From Flavobacterium sp. KACC 22761 (lineage in GTDB: Bacteria; Bacteroidota; Bacteroidia; Flavobacteriales; Flavobacteriaceae), in NCBI RefSeq assembly GCF_034058155.1, contig NZ_CP139148.1, positions 2,666,001 to 2,730,000 of the forward strand: a stretch of 64,000 nucleotides of DNA, read 5' to 3'. The translations under genes and the position numbers were made by a program. The notes beneath the pieces were generated by a model. It made no database searches, was not told the DNA's origin, and worked only from the letters and a program-made list of their open reading frames with translations. This document shows positions 46,682-54,252 of the stretch, piece by piece. Positions within the stretch are counted from its first letter, which is position 1. Each line of letters starts with the position of its first letter.

Positions 46682-48274
46682 TTAATCAAATTCAGATGTA
46701 AAATATAATTTCACAGTAGGATATTTACTTTGAGTCATTTGAATTGTAAAATCAGAATCGGCTAAAAATACCAATTGCCCGTATTTATCGTGAGCAAGGA
46801 ATTTTTGTTTGATACGTTTAAATTCTTTGAATTCTTCGTTTTTAGCATCGTCCGGTTTTACCCAGCACGCTTTATGTACAGGAAAGTTTTCGTAAGTACA
46901 TTTTGCTCCGTATTCGTGCTCTAAACGATATTGAATTACCTCATATTGAAGTGCTCCAACAGTTCCGATAACTTTACGATTATTCATTTCTAAAGTAAAT
47001 AACTGCGCTACACCTTCATCCATTAACTGATCTACTCCTTTTTCTAATTGCTTAGCTTTCATCGGATCAGCATTATTAATGTATCTAAAGTGCTCTGGAG
47101 AGAAACTCGGAATTCCTTTAAAGCTCATGATTTCACCTTCTGTTAAAGTATCTCCAATTTTAAAGTTTCCTGTGTCATGCAAACCAACAATATCACCAGG
47201 ATAAGAAATGTCTACAATTTCTTTTTTCTCAGCGAAAAAGGCATTTGGACTTGAGAATTTTAAATTTTTCTTCTGACGAACGTGGTAATAAGGCTTATTT
47301 CTTTCGAAAGTTCCAGAAACAATTTTGATAAAGGCTAAACGGTCACGATGTTTTGGATCCATATTAGCGTGGATTTTGAAAACAAATCCAGTCATTTTTT
47401 CTTCAGTAGGTTCAACTGTACGAGTTTCAGAATCTTTTGGTCTTGGAGATGGTGCAATTGTAATGAAACAATCTAATAATTCACGAACTCCAAAATTATT
47501 TAAGGCTGAACCGAAGAATACGGGCTGAATTTTTCCATCTAAATAATCCTGACGTTCAAATTTAGGATAGACTTCATCAATCAATTCTAATTCTTCACGA
47601 AGTTTGTTCGCTGCTTTTTCGCCTACAATTTTATCTAATTCAGGATTGTTCTGTACATCAGAAAAAGCAATTGTTTCTTCGATATTTTTACGACTGTCTC
47701 CGCTGAAAAGGTTAATATTTTCTTCCCATAAATTATAAATTCCTTGGAAATCGTAACCCATTCCGATAGGAAAACTTAGTGGTGTAACTTTCAATCCTAA
47801 TTTTTGTTCTACTTCATCCATCAAATCAAAAGCATCTTTACCTTCACGATCTAATTTATTGATGAAAACAATCATCGGTATGTTACGCATTCTACAAACT
47901 GCAACCAGTTTTTCAGTTTGTTCCTCAACCCCTTTTGCAACGTCAATCACAACAATTACACTATCAACAGCGGTTAAAGTTCTAAAAGTATCTTCAGCAA
48001 AATCCTTGTGCCCAGGAGTATCAAGGATATTGATTTTTTTATCTTTATAATTAAAAGCAAGCACAGAAGTCGAAACCGAGATCCCTCTCTGACGCTCGAT
48101 TTCCATAAAGTCACTCGTTGCTCCTTTTTTAATTTTGTTATTTTTTACAGCTCCAGCTTCCTGAATAGCCCCTCCAAACAACAGTAATTTTTCAGTTAAA
48201 GTTGTTTTACCGGCATCAGGGTGCGAGATAATTCCAAATGTTCTTCTGCGTTGTATTTCTTTTAAAAAGCTCAT
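46682..48274 (-). CDS. prfC: Peptide chain release factor 3
   Basis: A 530-residue GTPase that recycles RF1/RF2 after termination. G motifs are GIISHPDAGKTTLTEKL (P-loop), ERQRGISVSTSVLAF (switch I), DTPGHKDFAEDT (G3) and FINKLDREGKD (G4). The RF3-specific segment GGAIQEAGAVKNNKIKKG distinguishes it from EF-G. Domains 2 and 3 are complete to the C-terminus YPTVKLYFTSEFD. It is a single gene with its own promoter and terminator. Confidence 0.97.
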   Translation of the reverse strand: MSFLKEIQRRRTFGIISHPDAGKTTLTEKLLLFGGAIQEAGAVKNNKIKKGATSDFMEIERQRGISVSTSVLAFNYKDKKINILDTPGHKDFAEDTFRTLTAVDSVIVVIDVAKGVEEQTEKLVAVCRMRNIPMIVFINKLDREGKDAFDLMDEVEQKLGLKVTPLSFPIGMGYDFQGIYNLWEENINLFSGDSRKNIEETIAFSDVQNNPELDKIVGEKAANKLREELELIDEVYPKFERQDYLDGKIQPVFFGSALNNFGVRELLDCFITIAPSPRPKDSETRTVEPTEEKMTGFVFKIHANMDPKHRDRLAFIKIVSGTFERNKPYYHVRQKKNLKFSSPNAFFAEKKEIVDISYPGDIVGLHDTGNFKIGDTLTEGEIMSFKGIPSFSPEHFRYINNADPMKAKQLEKGVDQLMDEGVAQLFTLEMNNRKVIGTVGALQYEVIQYRLEHEYGAKCTYENFPVHKACWVKPDDAKNEEFKEFKRIKQKFLAHDKYGQLVFLADSDFTIQMTQSKYPTVKLYFTSEFD

Positions 48275-48293
48275 ATTTCGTATAAATAGGTTG

Positions 48294-48301
48294 CAAAAGT
48301 A
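48294..48301 (-). promoter_or_regulatory. -7 promoter element of prfC
   Basis: On the minus strand TACTTTTG matches TAnnTTTG, 20 bases before the ATG. No TTG is found at -33. Confidence 0.45.
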
Positions 48302-48382
48302 CTATTAAATACGGCTTTATAAAAATATTCAGTTCGTAAATTTGGAAGTCTTTATTTCTAAATGGATTTTGAAGAAAAAAAT

Positions 48383-48404
48383 AAGGCTGTTTTGCAACAG
48401 CCTT
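48383..48404 (-). terminator. Terminator of the alpha-amylase gene
   Basis: AAGGCTGTT (48383-48391) with AACAGCCTT (48396-48404), TTGC loop. On the minus strand it is followed by ATTTTTTC. Confidence 0.8.
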
Positions 48405-48423
48405 ATAAGAGTCATTTTTTAAA

Positions 48424-49863
48424 TTACTGATTAATTGACCAAATTGAATATCCTTTTGGAGGACATTGTATTTTTACCCATTTATCGGCTTGTGTAGTTG
48501 GATACCAAGATGAATTTCCTGTAAAATCTTTAATTTGAGTATTGGCCCAGTTGGTCTGAATCCATCTTTCTTGCCAAACATCAGAGTTGTTGATGTAAAC
48601 TACCAAACCTGGATTTCCATTATATCCATTTCTTCTTGCCACATATTCATCATTGTCAGAATATAAAATAGAAGTTGTTCCAGTTGCTTTATTGTTATGA
48701 ATCCAAATTAAGTTGTTCAGTTTGTTTTTGTCTAGCCATTCTTCATAATCTCTGTAGAAAATAGTTGGATAACCTTCATGAGTCAAAATATAGGAGTAAG
48801 CCAACATTTTGCTCCAAATTTCGTCAGTATCGTGATTGGTTACAAAAGTCACTGCTTTATACGGATTTCGTTTCCACATCATATCATCATTTAATAGAGC
48901 AAGATTATTTCCATCAAAAGCGTCGTTCATTTTGTAGTAACAAGCAAAATCAAATACAGAACTATTGGCATTGTTTGCCCACCATTCAAGTGTATTTACG
49001 TTAGAATCCCAATATTCTCCAACAGAAAATCCGCCAACATTCGCATTCCAAGCGTTTACCACCCACGGCCCAAAACCTTTAACATAATCGAAACGCCATC
49101 CGTCAAATTTCATAGTGTTTTTATAGTATTTTCCAACACCATCTGTTCTAAGCCATAGCCAGTCTTTTACATTTTGTGCGGCATGACATAAATCTGGGAA
49201 ACCGCCAAAAGAGCCTTCGTCATTGTTGCCGAAACTATTTTTGTAGAAGTCATTATAATTACGTTTGAATTTTCCAGAAGCAATTCCCGTAAAATTTGTC
49301 CAAGTATTTGTGCCTGTAAACGGATTCGCTTCAGATTGCCCTCCACTGTTATGATTGATTACAATATCTGCATAAACTTTGATGTTTTCGTTATGAGCAG
49401 CCGTAATTAAATTTACCAATTCGGTTTTTGATCCAAATCTGGTTTCTGTACTTCCGTTTTGATTGTAATCTCCAAAATCAAAATAATCCGTTGGATCATA
49501 ACCCATAGAAAATGCGCCATTTTGGGCTTTTGAAGCGGGAGGAAGCCAAATTGAGCCAATTCCAGCATTACCCCAAGCCGTTACTTTACTGCTCACAGTA
49601 TTCCACCAAGTTCCGCCTGCAGGAACATCCCAATAAAAGGCTTGCATCATAACACCACCGCCCGGATTGTCTACATATTTTCCTGTAAGTGATGATTTTG
49701 CACCGGTACTAAAAGGTTTTCCGTCGTGATGTGTAACATTAATGATTTCAAATTTTTGACTTTCAGCTTTTGAATCAGCTTCAATTGTTTCATTTTGAGA
49801 GCATGAACATAACAATGCTGTAAGCATGCTCATAAACAAAAATTTTGTTTGTAGTTTTTTCAT
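48424..49863 (-). CDS. Lipoprotein alpha-amylase (GH13)
   Basis: A 479-residue glycoside hydrolase that cleaves internal alpha-1,4 bonds of starch-like glucans. The lipoprotein signal (MKKLQTKFLFMSMLTALLCS, then C) places it in a membrane, probably at the cell surface or periplasm. GH13 regions: I DIVINHNS; II GWRFDYVKGF with nucleophile Asp259; III FSVGEYWD with acid/base Glu283; IV FVTNHDTDEI with Asp345. The sequence looks like the plant/archaeal-type subfamilies with a short C-terminal domain. No SusC/SusD genes are adjacent. It has its own terminator, and a palindromic operator-like site lies about 155 bases upstream. Confidence 0.93.
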   Translation of the reverse strand: MKKLQTKFLFMSMLTALLCSCSQNETIEADSKAESQKFEIINVTHHDGKPFSTGAKSSLTGKYVDNPGGGVMMQAFYWDVPAGGTWWNTVSSKVTAWGNAGIGSIWLPPASKAQNGAFSMGYDPTDYFDFGDYNQNGSTETRFGSKTELVNLITAAHNENIKVYADIVINHNSGGQSEANPFTGTNTWTNFTGIASGKFKRNYNDFYKNSFGNNDEGSFGGFPDLCHAAQNVKDWLWLRTDGVGKYYKNTMKFDGWRFDYVKGFGPWVVNAWNANVGGFSVGEYWDSNVNTLEWWANNANSSVFDFACYYKMNDAFDGNNLALLNDDMMWKRNPYKAVTFVTNHDTDEIWSKMLAYSYILTHEGYPTIFYRDYEEWLDKNKLNNLIWIHNNKATGTTSILYSDNDEYVARRNGYNGNPGLVVYINNSDVWQERWIQTNWANTQIKDFTGNSSWYPTTQADKWVKIQCPPKGYSIWSINQ

Positions 49864-50017
49864 AAAAGATTTGGTTAAAATGGTTAATAAAGTTAGTAAT
49901 TACGCAATTTTAAAGCTTTTAAAAAGATATATTCTTATTTTTTTGCTCGTTAAATTGTTAATTGCTCACGAATGTAAGTTTTTTTTGATTTGATTCGTTT
50001 TTGTCTGAAAATAGTTG

Positions 50018-50035
50018 TACAACGAAAACGTTGTA
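50018..50035. promoter_or_regulatory. Palindromic operator candidate upstream of the amylase gene
   Basis: TACAACG-AAAA-CGTTGTA is an 18-base inverted repeat; the left arm also forms GTTGTACAAC (50014-50023) with the preceding bases. The shape resembles LacI-family operators. It lies about 155 bases upstream of the amylase ATG and about 175 bases upstream of the SurA-like promoter. The rest of the 517-base divergent gap is AT-rich. Confidence 0.45.
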
Positions 50036-50210
50036 GTGTTAAAAACTTTTTTTATAGTCTTTATAATTAAAGAATTATGTTTTTTGTGAAATAGGTTTTG
50101 TAGATTTTGCTTCTTTCAAAAAGATATGCTTAAATATGTGGCAAAAAGTGATTTTTAGTTTTTATAAAAAGACAATCACTATAATTTTTTGTTAATAGTA
50201 TAAGCGATAG

Positions 50211-50240
50211 TTGTATTATGTAATTGAATTGTTATTTTTG
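50211..50240 (+). promoter_or_regulatory. Promoter of the SurA-like gene
   Basis: TTG (50211-50213), a 19-base spacer, TATTTTTG (50233-50240). This is a full consensus match, leaving a leader of about 130 bases. Confidence 0.6.
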
Positions 50241-50380
50241 TTCGTTATAAGTAAAAGAACTAGAGTTTAATTGTTTACTGTTTTTGAAGTTTATCTTTTA
50301 AAATAAGGCAATTGACAGTTTAGTTTTTAAAAAGGATAATTCTAAAAACAAGATCTTACATTTAAATTAAATCTAGAATA

Positions 50381-51808
50381 ATGTTATTAAAAAAATTACA
50401 GCTAAAAACAATTGATTACAAGCTTGTATTGACAATGTGTTTTTTACTTTTTTTCAGCTCAATGGTTTCAGCTCAGGAGATTATTCCAGATGTTGTGGCT
50501 CAAAAACCAGCTGAACCTCATGTTGGAGGACAAAAAATAGATGGTATTATTGCTACCGTTGGAGATTATATTGTTTTAGATTCAGATATTGATAAAGGTT
50601 TTTTAGAAATCTTAGCTTCTGGTGGTAGTACAAAAGATATTACAAGATGCCAGATGTTAGGTAAACTTCTTGAAGATAAATTGTATGCACACCAAGCAAT
50701 TCAAGATAGTATTATTGTAAGTGATGCCGAAATTAGAAGTATGATGGAAGACCGTTTAAATTATATGGTTAAACAGGTTGGAGACATCAATAAAGTGGTT
50801 GAATATTACCATAAGAGTTCTGTTGAAGAATTCAAAACTTATTTCGCAGACATTTTGAAAGAGCAAAAATTGGCTACTGACATGCAGAAAAAAATTGTTG
50901 AAGCTGTAGAAATCACTCCTGAAGAGGTTCGTAATTTCTTTAAAAAAATACCAAAAGATGAATTGCCAACTTTTGGAGCTGAAATGGAAGTTGCGCAAAT
51001 TGTAGCAGAGCCAAAAGTTTCCAAAGAAGACAAACAAAAAGTAATTGACAGATTGAATTCCATCAGGCAAGATGTTTTAGATGGTGCTAGTTTTGCAACA
51101 AAAGCCGTTTTGTATTCTCAAGATCCTGGATCATCCTCAAATGGAGGTTATTACAAAATGACTCGAAGAACTCCTTTCTTAAAGGAGTTTAAAGACGTTG
51201 CTTTTAGTTTGCAGGAAGGTGAAATTTCACAGCCTTTTGAAACTATTTATGGATTTCATATAATAATGATTGATAAAATAAAGGGACAAGAAGTTGAATT
51301 ACGTCATATTTTGATTTCGCCAACTGTTTCTGAAAGTGCGTTAAAAGAAGCAAAGGAAAGACTTATAAACGTTCGTACTAAGATTATGAATAAAGAAATT
51401 TCTTTTGCTGACGCTGCTAGAACAGAATCTGATGAGAAAGAAACAAGAGCAAATGGAGGAACGTTAGTAAATCCTAATACGCAGGATACACGTTTTGAAC
51501 TGACAAAAATGGATCCGCAATTGTACGGTCAAGTTTCAAATTTGAAAGATAATGAGATTTCTCAACCTCTTTTGAACGTAGATGATAAAGGCAAAAAGAC
51601 TTATAAGATCATCACAGTAACAAACAGAATTAATGAACATACTGCTGATTATGCTCAAGATTATACAAAAATCAAAGAATTAGCATTAAAAGAAAAACAA
51701 ATTCAAGCGATTGCAAAATGGTTTGATACAAAGATAAAAGATACTTATATTAAAATTATTGGAGAATACAGAGATTGTAATTTTACAAACAATTGGCTTA
51801 AAAAATAA
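50381..51808 (+). CDS. SurA-like peptidyl-prolyl cis-trans isomerase
   Basis: A 475-residue periplasmic folding factor. A signal peptide (about 16-32, LVLTMCFLLFFSSMVSAQE) precedes a SurA_N-like helical domain (IDGIIATVGDYIVLDSDIDK; CQMLGKLLEDKLYAHQAI). Two parvulin domains follow, about 205-300 (QDPGSSSNGGYYKMTRRTPF) and 305-415 (VELRHILISPTVSESALKEA). It probably escorts outer-membrane proteins such as the SusC barrels. The leader is long (about 130 bases). A terminator follows, so it is monocistronic. Confidence 0.9.
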   Translation: MLLKKLQLKTIDYKLVLTMCFLLFFSSMVSAQEIIPDVVAQKPAEPHVGGQKIDGIIATVGDYIVLDSDIDKGFLEILASGGSTKDITRCQMLGKLLEDKLYAHQAIQDSIIVSDAEIRSMMEDRLNYMVKQVGDINKVVEYYHKSSVEEFKTYFADILKEQKLATDMQKKIVEAVEITPEEVRNFFKKIPKDELPTFGAEMEVAQIVAEPKVSKEDKQKVIDRLNSIRQDVLDGASFATKAVLYSQDPGSSSNGGYYKMTRRTPFLKEFKDVAFSLQEGEISQPFETIYGFHIIMIDKIKGQEVELRHILISPTVSESALKEAKERLINVRTKIMNKEISFADAARTESDEKETRANGGTLVNPNTQDTRFELTKMDPQLYGQVSNLKDNEISQPLLNVDDKGKKTYKIITVTNRINEHTADYAQDYTKIKELALKEKQIQAIAKWFDTKIKDTYIKIIGEYRDCNFTNNWLKK

Positions 51809-51824
51809 TTTTTATTAAATAAAT

Positions 51825-51867
51825 AAAAAGAGTTAGTTTTATGAATCCATAGAGCTGACTCTTTTTT
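51825..51867 (+). terminator. Terminator of the SurA-like gene
   Basis: AAAAAGAGTTAG (51825-51836) pairs with CTGACTCTTTTT (51855-51866) with one G-U. The loop is 18 bases and the right arm runs into T. Confidence 0.7.
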
Positions 51868-51886
51868 AATTTAAAAACATACTTAA

Positions 51887-52840
51887 ATGTCTGACGTTAC
51901 AGCAATTCATAATTTAGTTCAAAAACGAAACGAGTTAAAATCAGAAATAGCAAAAATCATTGTAGGCCAAGATGCCGTTATTGATCAAATATTATTGTGT
52001 ATATTTTCAGGCGGGCATGCCCTTTTGATTGGAGTTCCTGGTTTGGCAAAAACATTAATGATAAATACGCTGTCACAGGCTTTAGGATTAGATTTTAAAA
52101 GAATCCAGTTTACGCCAGATTTAATGCCATCTGACATTTTGGGAAGTGAAATCTTGGACGAAAACAGACACTTTAAATTCATAAAAGGACCAATTTTTTC
52201 TAATATCATTTTGGCCGATGAGATCAACAGAACACCGCCAAAAACACAAGCCGCTTTGCTTGAAGCAATGCAAGAGCGTTCGGTTACGATTGCTGGGCAG
52301 AATTACAAATTAGATTTGCCATATTTTGTATTGGCAACTCAAAACCCAATTGAGCAGGAAGGAACTTATCCGTTGCCAGAAGCGCAATTGGATCGTTTTA
52401 TGTTTGCAATCAAATTGGAATATCCAACATTTGAAGAGGAAGTTCAAGTGGTAAAACGTACTACGTCTGACGTTAAAACACAAATTAATCCGTTATTTTC
52501 GGCTCAGGAAATTATCGACTTTCAACATTTGATCCGTCGAATTCCTGTTGCAGATAATGTAATTGAATATGCTGTGAGTCTGGTAAGCAAAACGCGTCCG
52601 GACAATAGTTTGACAAATGATTTTGTAAAAAACTATTTAGATTGGGGAGCAGGACCAAGGGCTTCTCAGAATTTGATTTTGGCAGCAAAAGCGCACGCCG
52701 CTTTCAATGGTAAATTCTCGCCAGATATTGAAGATGTAAAAGCTGTTGCAGTTGGCATTCTAAGACACAGAATTATTAAAAACTATAAGGCAGACGCTGA
52801 GGGAATAACTGAAGAAGTTATTATTAAGAAATTGTTATAA
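51887..52840 (+). CDS. MoxR-family AAA+ ATPase
   Basis: A 317-residue AAA+ ATPase with Walker A GVPGLAKT, Walker B ILADEINRTPPKTQAALLEA, the sensor/arginine region YFVLATQNPIEQEGTYPLPE and the C-terminal lid with WGAGPRASQNLILAAKAHAA. MoxR ATPases usually act as chaperones for von Willebrand factor A proteins and are followed by DUF58 and Bat genes. Here none follows: a terminator and then an IS element come next. The terminator suggests the single-gene state existed before the insertion. Confidence 0.93.
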   Translation: MSDVTAIHNLVQKRNELKSEIAKIIVGQDAVIDQILLCIFSGGHALLIGVPGLAKTLMINTLSQALGLDFKRIQFTPDLMPSDILGSEILDENRHFKFIKGPIFSNIILADEINRTPPKTQAALLEAMQERSVTIAGQNYKLDLPYFVLATQNPIEQEGTYPLPEAQLDRFMFAIKLEYPTFEEEVQVVKRTTSDVKTQINPLFSAQEIIDFQHLIRRIPVADNVIEYAVSLVSKTRPDNSLTNDFVKNYLDWGAGPRASQNLILAAKAHAAFNGKFSPDIEDVKAVAVGILRHRIIKNYKADAEGITEEVIIKKLL

Positions 52841-52858
52841 ATAGTACCAAATATAAAG

Positions 52859-52892
52859 AGCCTGACAAAATTAAATTTGTCAGGCTTTTTTG
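52859..52892 (+). terminator. Terminator of the moxR gene
   Basis: AGCCTGACAAA (52859-52869) with TTTGTCAGGCT (52876-52886) and a T run. It ends 12 bases before the IS left end. Confidence 0.85.
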
Positions 52893-52903
52893 TTTTTTGT
52901 CTC

Positions 52904-52922
52904 GTCCTGAAAAAAGTTGACT
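52904..52922 (+). repeat. IS left terminal inverted repeat
   Basis: GTCCTGAAAAAAGTTGACT, matching the right end in 18 of 19 positions. Confidence 0.9.
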
Positions 52923-52937
52923 ATAATTAACTTAATT

Positions 52938-53312
52938 ATGTCACTAACAAGAGAAGTATTTAAAAGAATTGTGCCTGATTGCACTTACAGTGAGGCATTC
53001 AAAAAACAGGTTGTAAAAGAATTTGAACTGGGATTATTTTGCAAGGCAGATCTTCGCCGTCGTTACCAAATCAGAAGTCATAGCTGTATCGACAGTTGGT
53101 TAAGAAAATATGGTAAATTTACATATCTGGAAAAACTAACACTGGGACGACCTATGAAAGATCCTCAATCTCAACGCATCAAAGAACTCGAAGCTCAATT
53201 AGCTAAGAAAGAGCAAGAATTATTGGTCTTTAAAAAGTTTATTGAAATAGCCGAACGCGAGCTAAAAATCGAGATTGTAAAAAAGTCTGGTTCCAAGCAG
53301 TCCAAGAAATAA
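52938..53312 (+). CDS. IS3 transposase OrfA
   Basis: A 124-residue DNA-binding subunit with an N-terminal helix-turn-helix (YSEAFKKQVVKEFELGLFCK, SHSCIDSWLRKYGKF). A leucine-zipper-like coiled coil follows (RIKELEAQLAKKEQELLVFK). The ATG at 52938 is preferred to the in-frame codon at 52917, which lies in the terminal repeat. Alone it binds the IS ends and regulates transposition; fused to OrfB by frameshift it gives the active enzyme. Confidence 0.9.
   Translation: MSLTREVFKRIVPDCTYSEAFKKQVVKEFELGLFCKADLRRRYQIRSHSCIDSWLRKYGKFTYLEKLTLGRPMKDPQSQRIKELEAQLAKKEQELLVFKKFIEIAERELKIEIVKKSGSKQSKK
53279..53285 (+). promoter_or_regulatory. -1 frameshift slippery site in the IS3 transposase
   Basis: A AAA AAG in the OrfA frame is the classic IS3 heptamer. 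Slipping back one base enters the OrfB frame, which is open from here without interruption. Confidence 0.8.
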
Positions 53313-54205
53313 ATCGTATATACAGGGTTAGTCCTTGTGAAATATGTCGATTGTTTGGATACAGTAAACAAGCTTATTACAAACGAAAATCACATCTATT
53401 AAAGTCAATTCCCGACAAAGTACATCTCAAATCTTTGGTAATGTCGGTTCGTCAAAAGCTGCCAAAAACCGGTGGCAGAAAACTGCATTATATGCTGAAA
53501 GATGATTTAAAAAGACATCAAATAAAGATTGGCAGAGATAAATTGTTTGATTTTTTACGTGATGAATATTTATTAGTCCCTAAAGCTAGAAGATATTACA
53601 AGACAACAAATTCAAGACATTGGATGCGTAAATATCCAAATTTAATAAAAGAAATCAAGCTCAATGAGCCTGAGCAGGTTTGGGTTGCTGATATTACTTA
53701 TCTAAGAACTAAAGAACAAACATATTACCTGCATTTGATAACAGATGCATACTCGAAGAAAATTGTAGGTTATAATTTATCGGATAATTTAATGGCTTCT
53801 TCTACATTAGAAGCTTTAAAGATGGCTGTCGGTAATAGGAAATACAGCAGAAATCTCATACATCATTCAGATAGAGGTCTTCAATATTGCAGCAAAGAGT
53901 ACACGGAATATTTATCTCAAAGCAAGATTCTGATAAGTATGACACAAAACTATGATCCATATGAAAATGCAGTTGCAGAAAGAGTAAATGGTATTTTAAA
54001 AGAAGAATTTGGATTATCTGAAATCTTTGAAGATTTTGAAAATCTGAAAAAGCAAGCTCTAGAATCTATTTTATTTTATAATCAAATAAGAGTGCATTTA
54101 TCAATAAATATGCTGACTCCAAATCAAGCACATTTACAAAATCAAATCAAACTCAAAAGATGGAAAAAAACAAATCGGAACAAAAATAATTCTGTTCCGA
54201 TTTAA
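53285..54205 (+). CDS. IS3 transposase OrfB (DDE integrase domain)
   Basis: Read after the -1 shift, this part adds 306 residues, giving a fusion of about 422. The segment before the catalytic domain (IYRVSPCEICRLFGYSKQAY) is typical of IS3 OrfB. The rve core has all acidic residues: Asp in EQVWVADITYL, Asp in LIHHSDRGLQY and Glu in NAVAERVNGILKEEF. There is no ATG near the beginning of the OrfB frame, consistent with expression only by frameshift. No stop codons or deletions are seen, so the element could be active. Confidence 0.9.
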   Translation, partial: VWFQAVQEINRIYRVSPCEICRLFGYSKQAYYKRKSHLLKSIPDKVHLKSLVMSVRQKLPKTGGRKLHYMLKDDLKRHQIKIGRDKLFDFLRDEYLLVPKARRYYKTTNSRHWMRKYPNLIKEIKLNEPEQVWVADITYLRTKEQTYYLHLITDAYSKKIVGYNLSDNLMASSTLEALKMAVGNRKYSRNLIHHSDRGLQYCSKEYTEYLSQSKILISMTQNYDPYENAVAERVNGILKEEFGLSEIFEDFENLKKQALESILFYNQIRVHLSINMLTPNQAHLQNQIKLKRWKKTNRNKNNSVPI

Positions 54206-54226
54206 TTAATTTTATATTACTAATCG

Positions 54227-54245
54227 AGTCAACCTTTTTCAGGAC
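54227..54245 (-). repeat. IS right terminal inverted repeat
   Basis: The complement reads GTCCTGAAAAAGGTTGACT. The end lies 7 bases from the xrtN stop codon. Confidence 0.9.
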
Positions 54246-54252
54246 AACTCAT

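Larger units (their letters stand above)
52904..54245 (+). mobile_element. IS3-family insertion sequence, apparently intact
   Basis: About 1,342 bases bounded by 19-bp terminal inverted repeats (52904-52922 and 54227-54245), differing at one position (GTCCTGAAAAA, A or G, GTTGACT). Inside are orfA, orfB in the -1 frame and an A6G slippery site, the standard IS3 layout. A CTC triplet abuts the left end (52901-52903) and recurs two bases beyond the right end (54248-54250), a weak candidate for target duplication. It lies between moxR and xrtN. Confidence 0.92.

Noticed and set aside
51887..52903. MoxR operon interrupted by the IS element
   Set aside because: A proper terminator lies between moxR and the IS, so the gene probably ended its operon before the insertion.
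52917..52937. Earlier start for IS3 OrfA
   Set aside because: The seven extra residues overlap the terminal inverted repeat and the first codon is not ATG; the ATG at 52938 is the better start.
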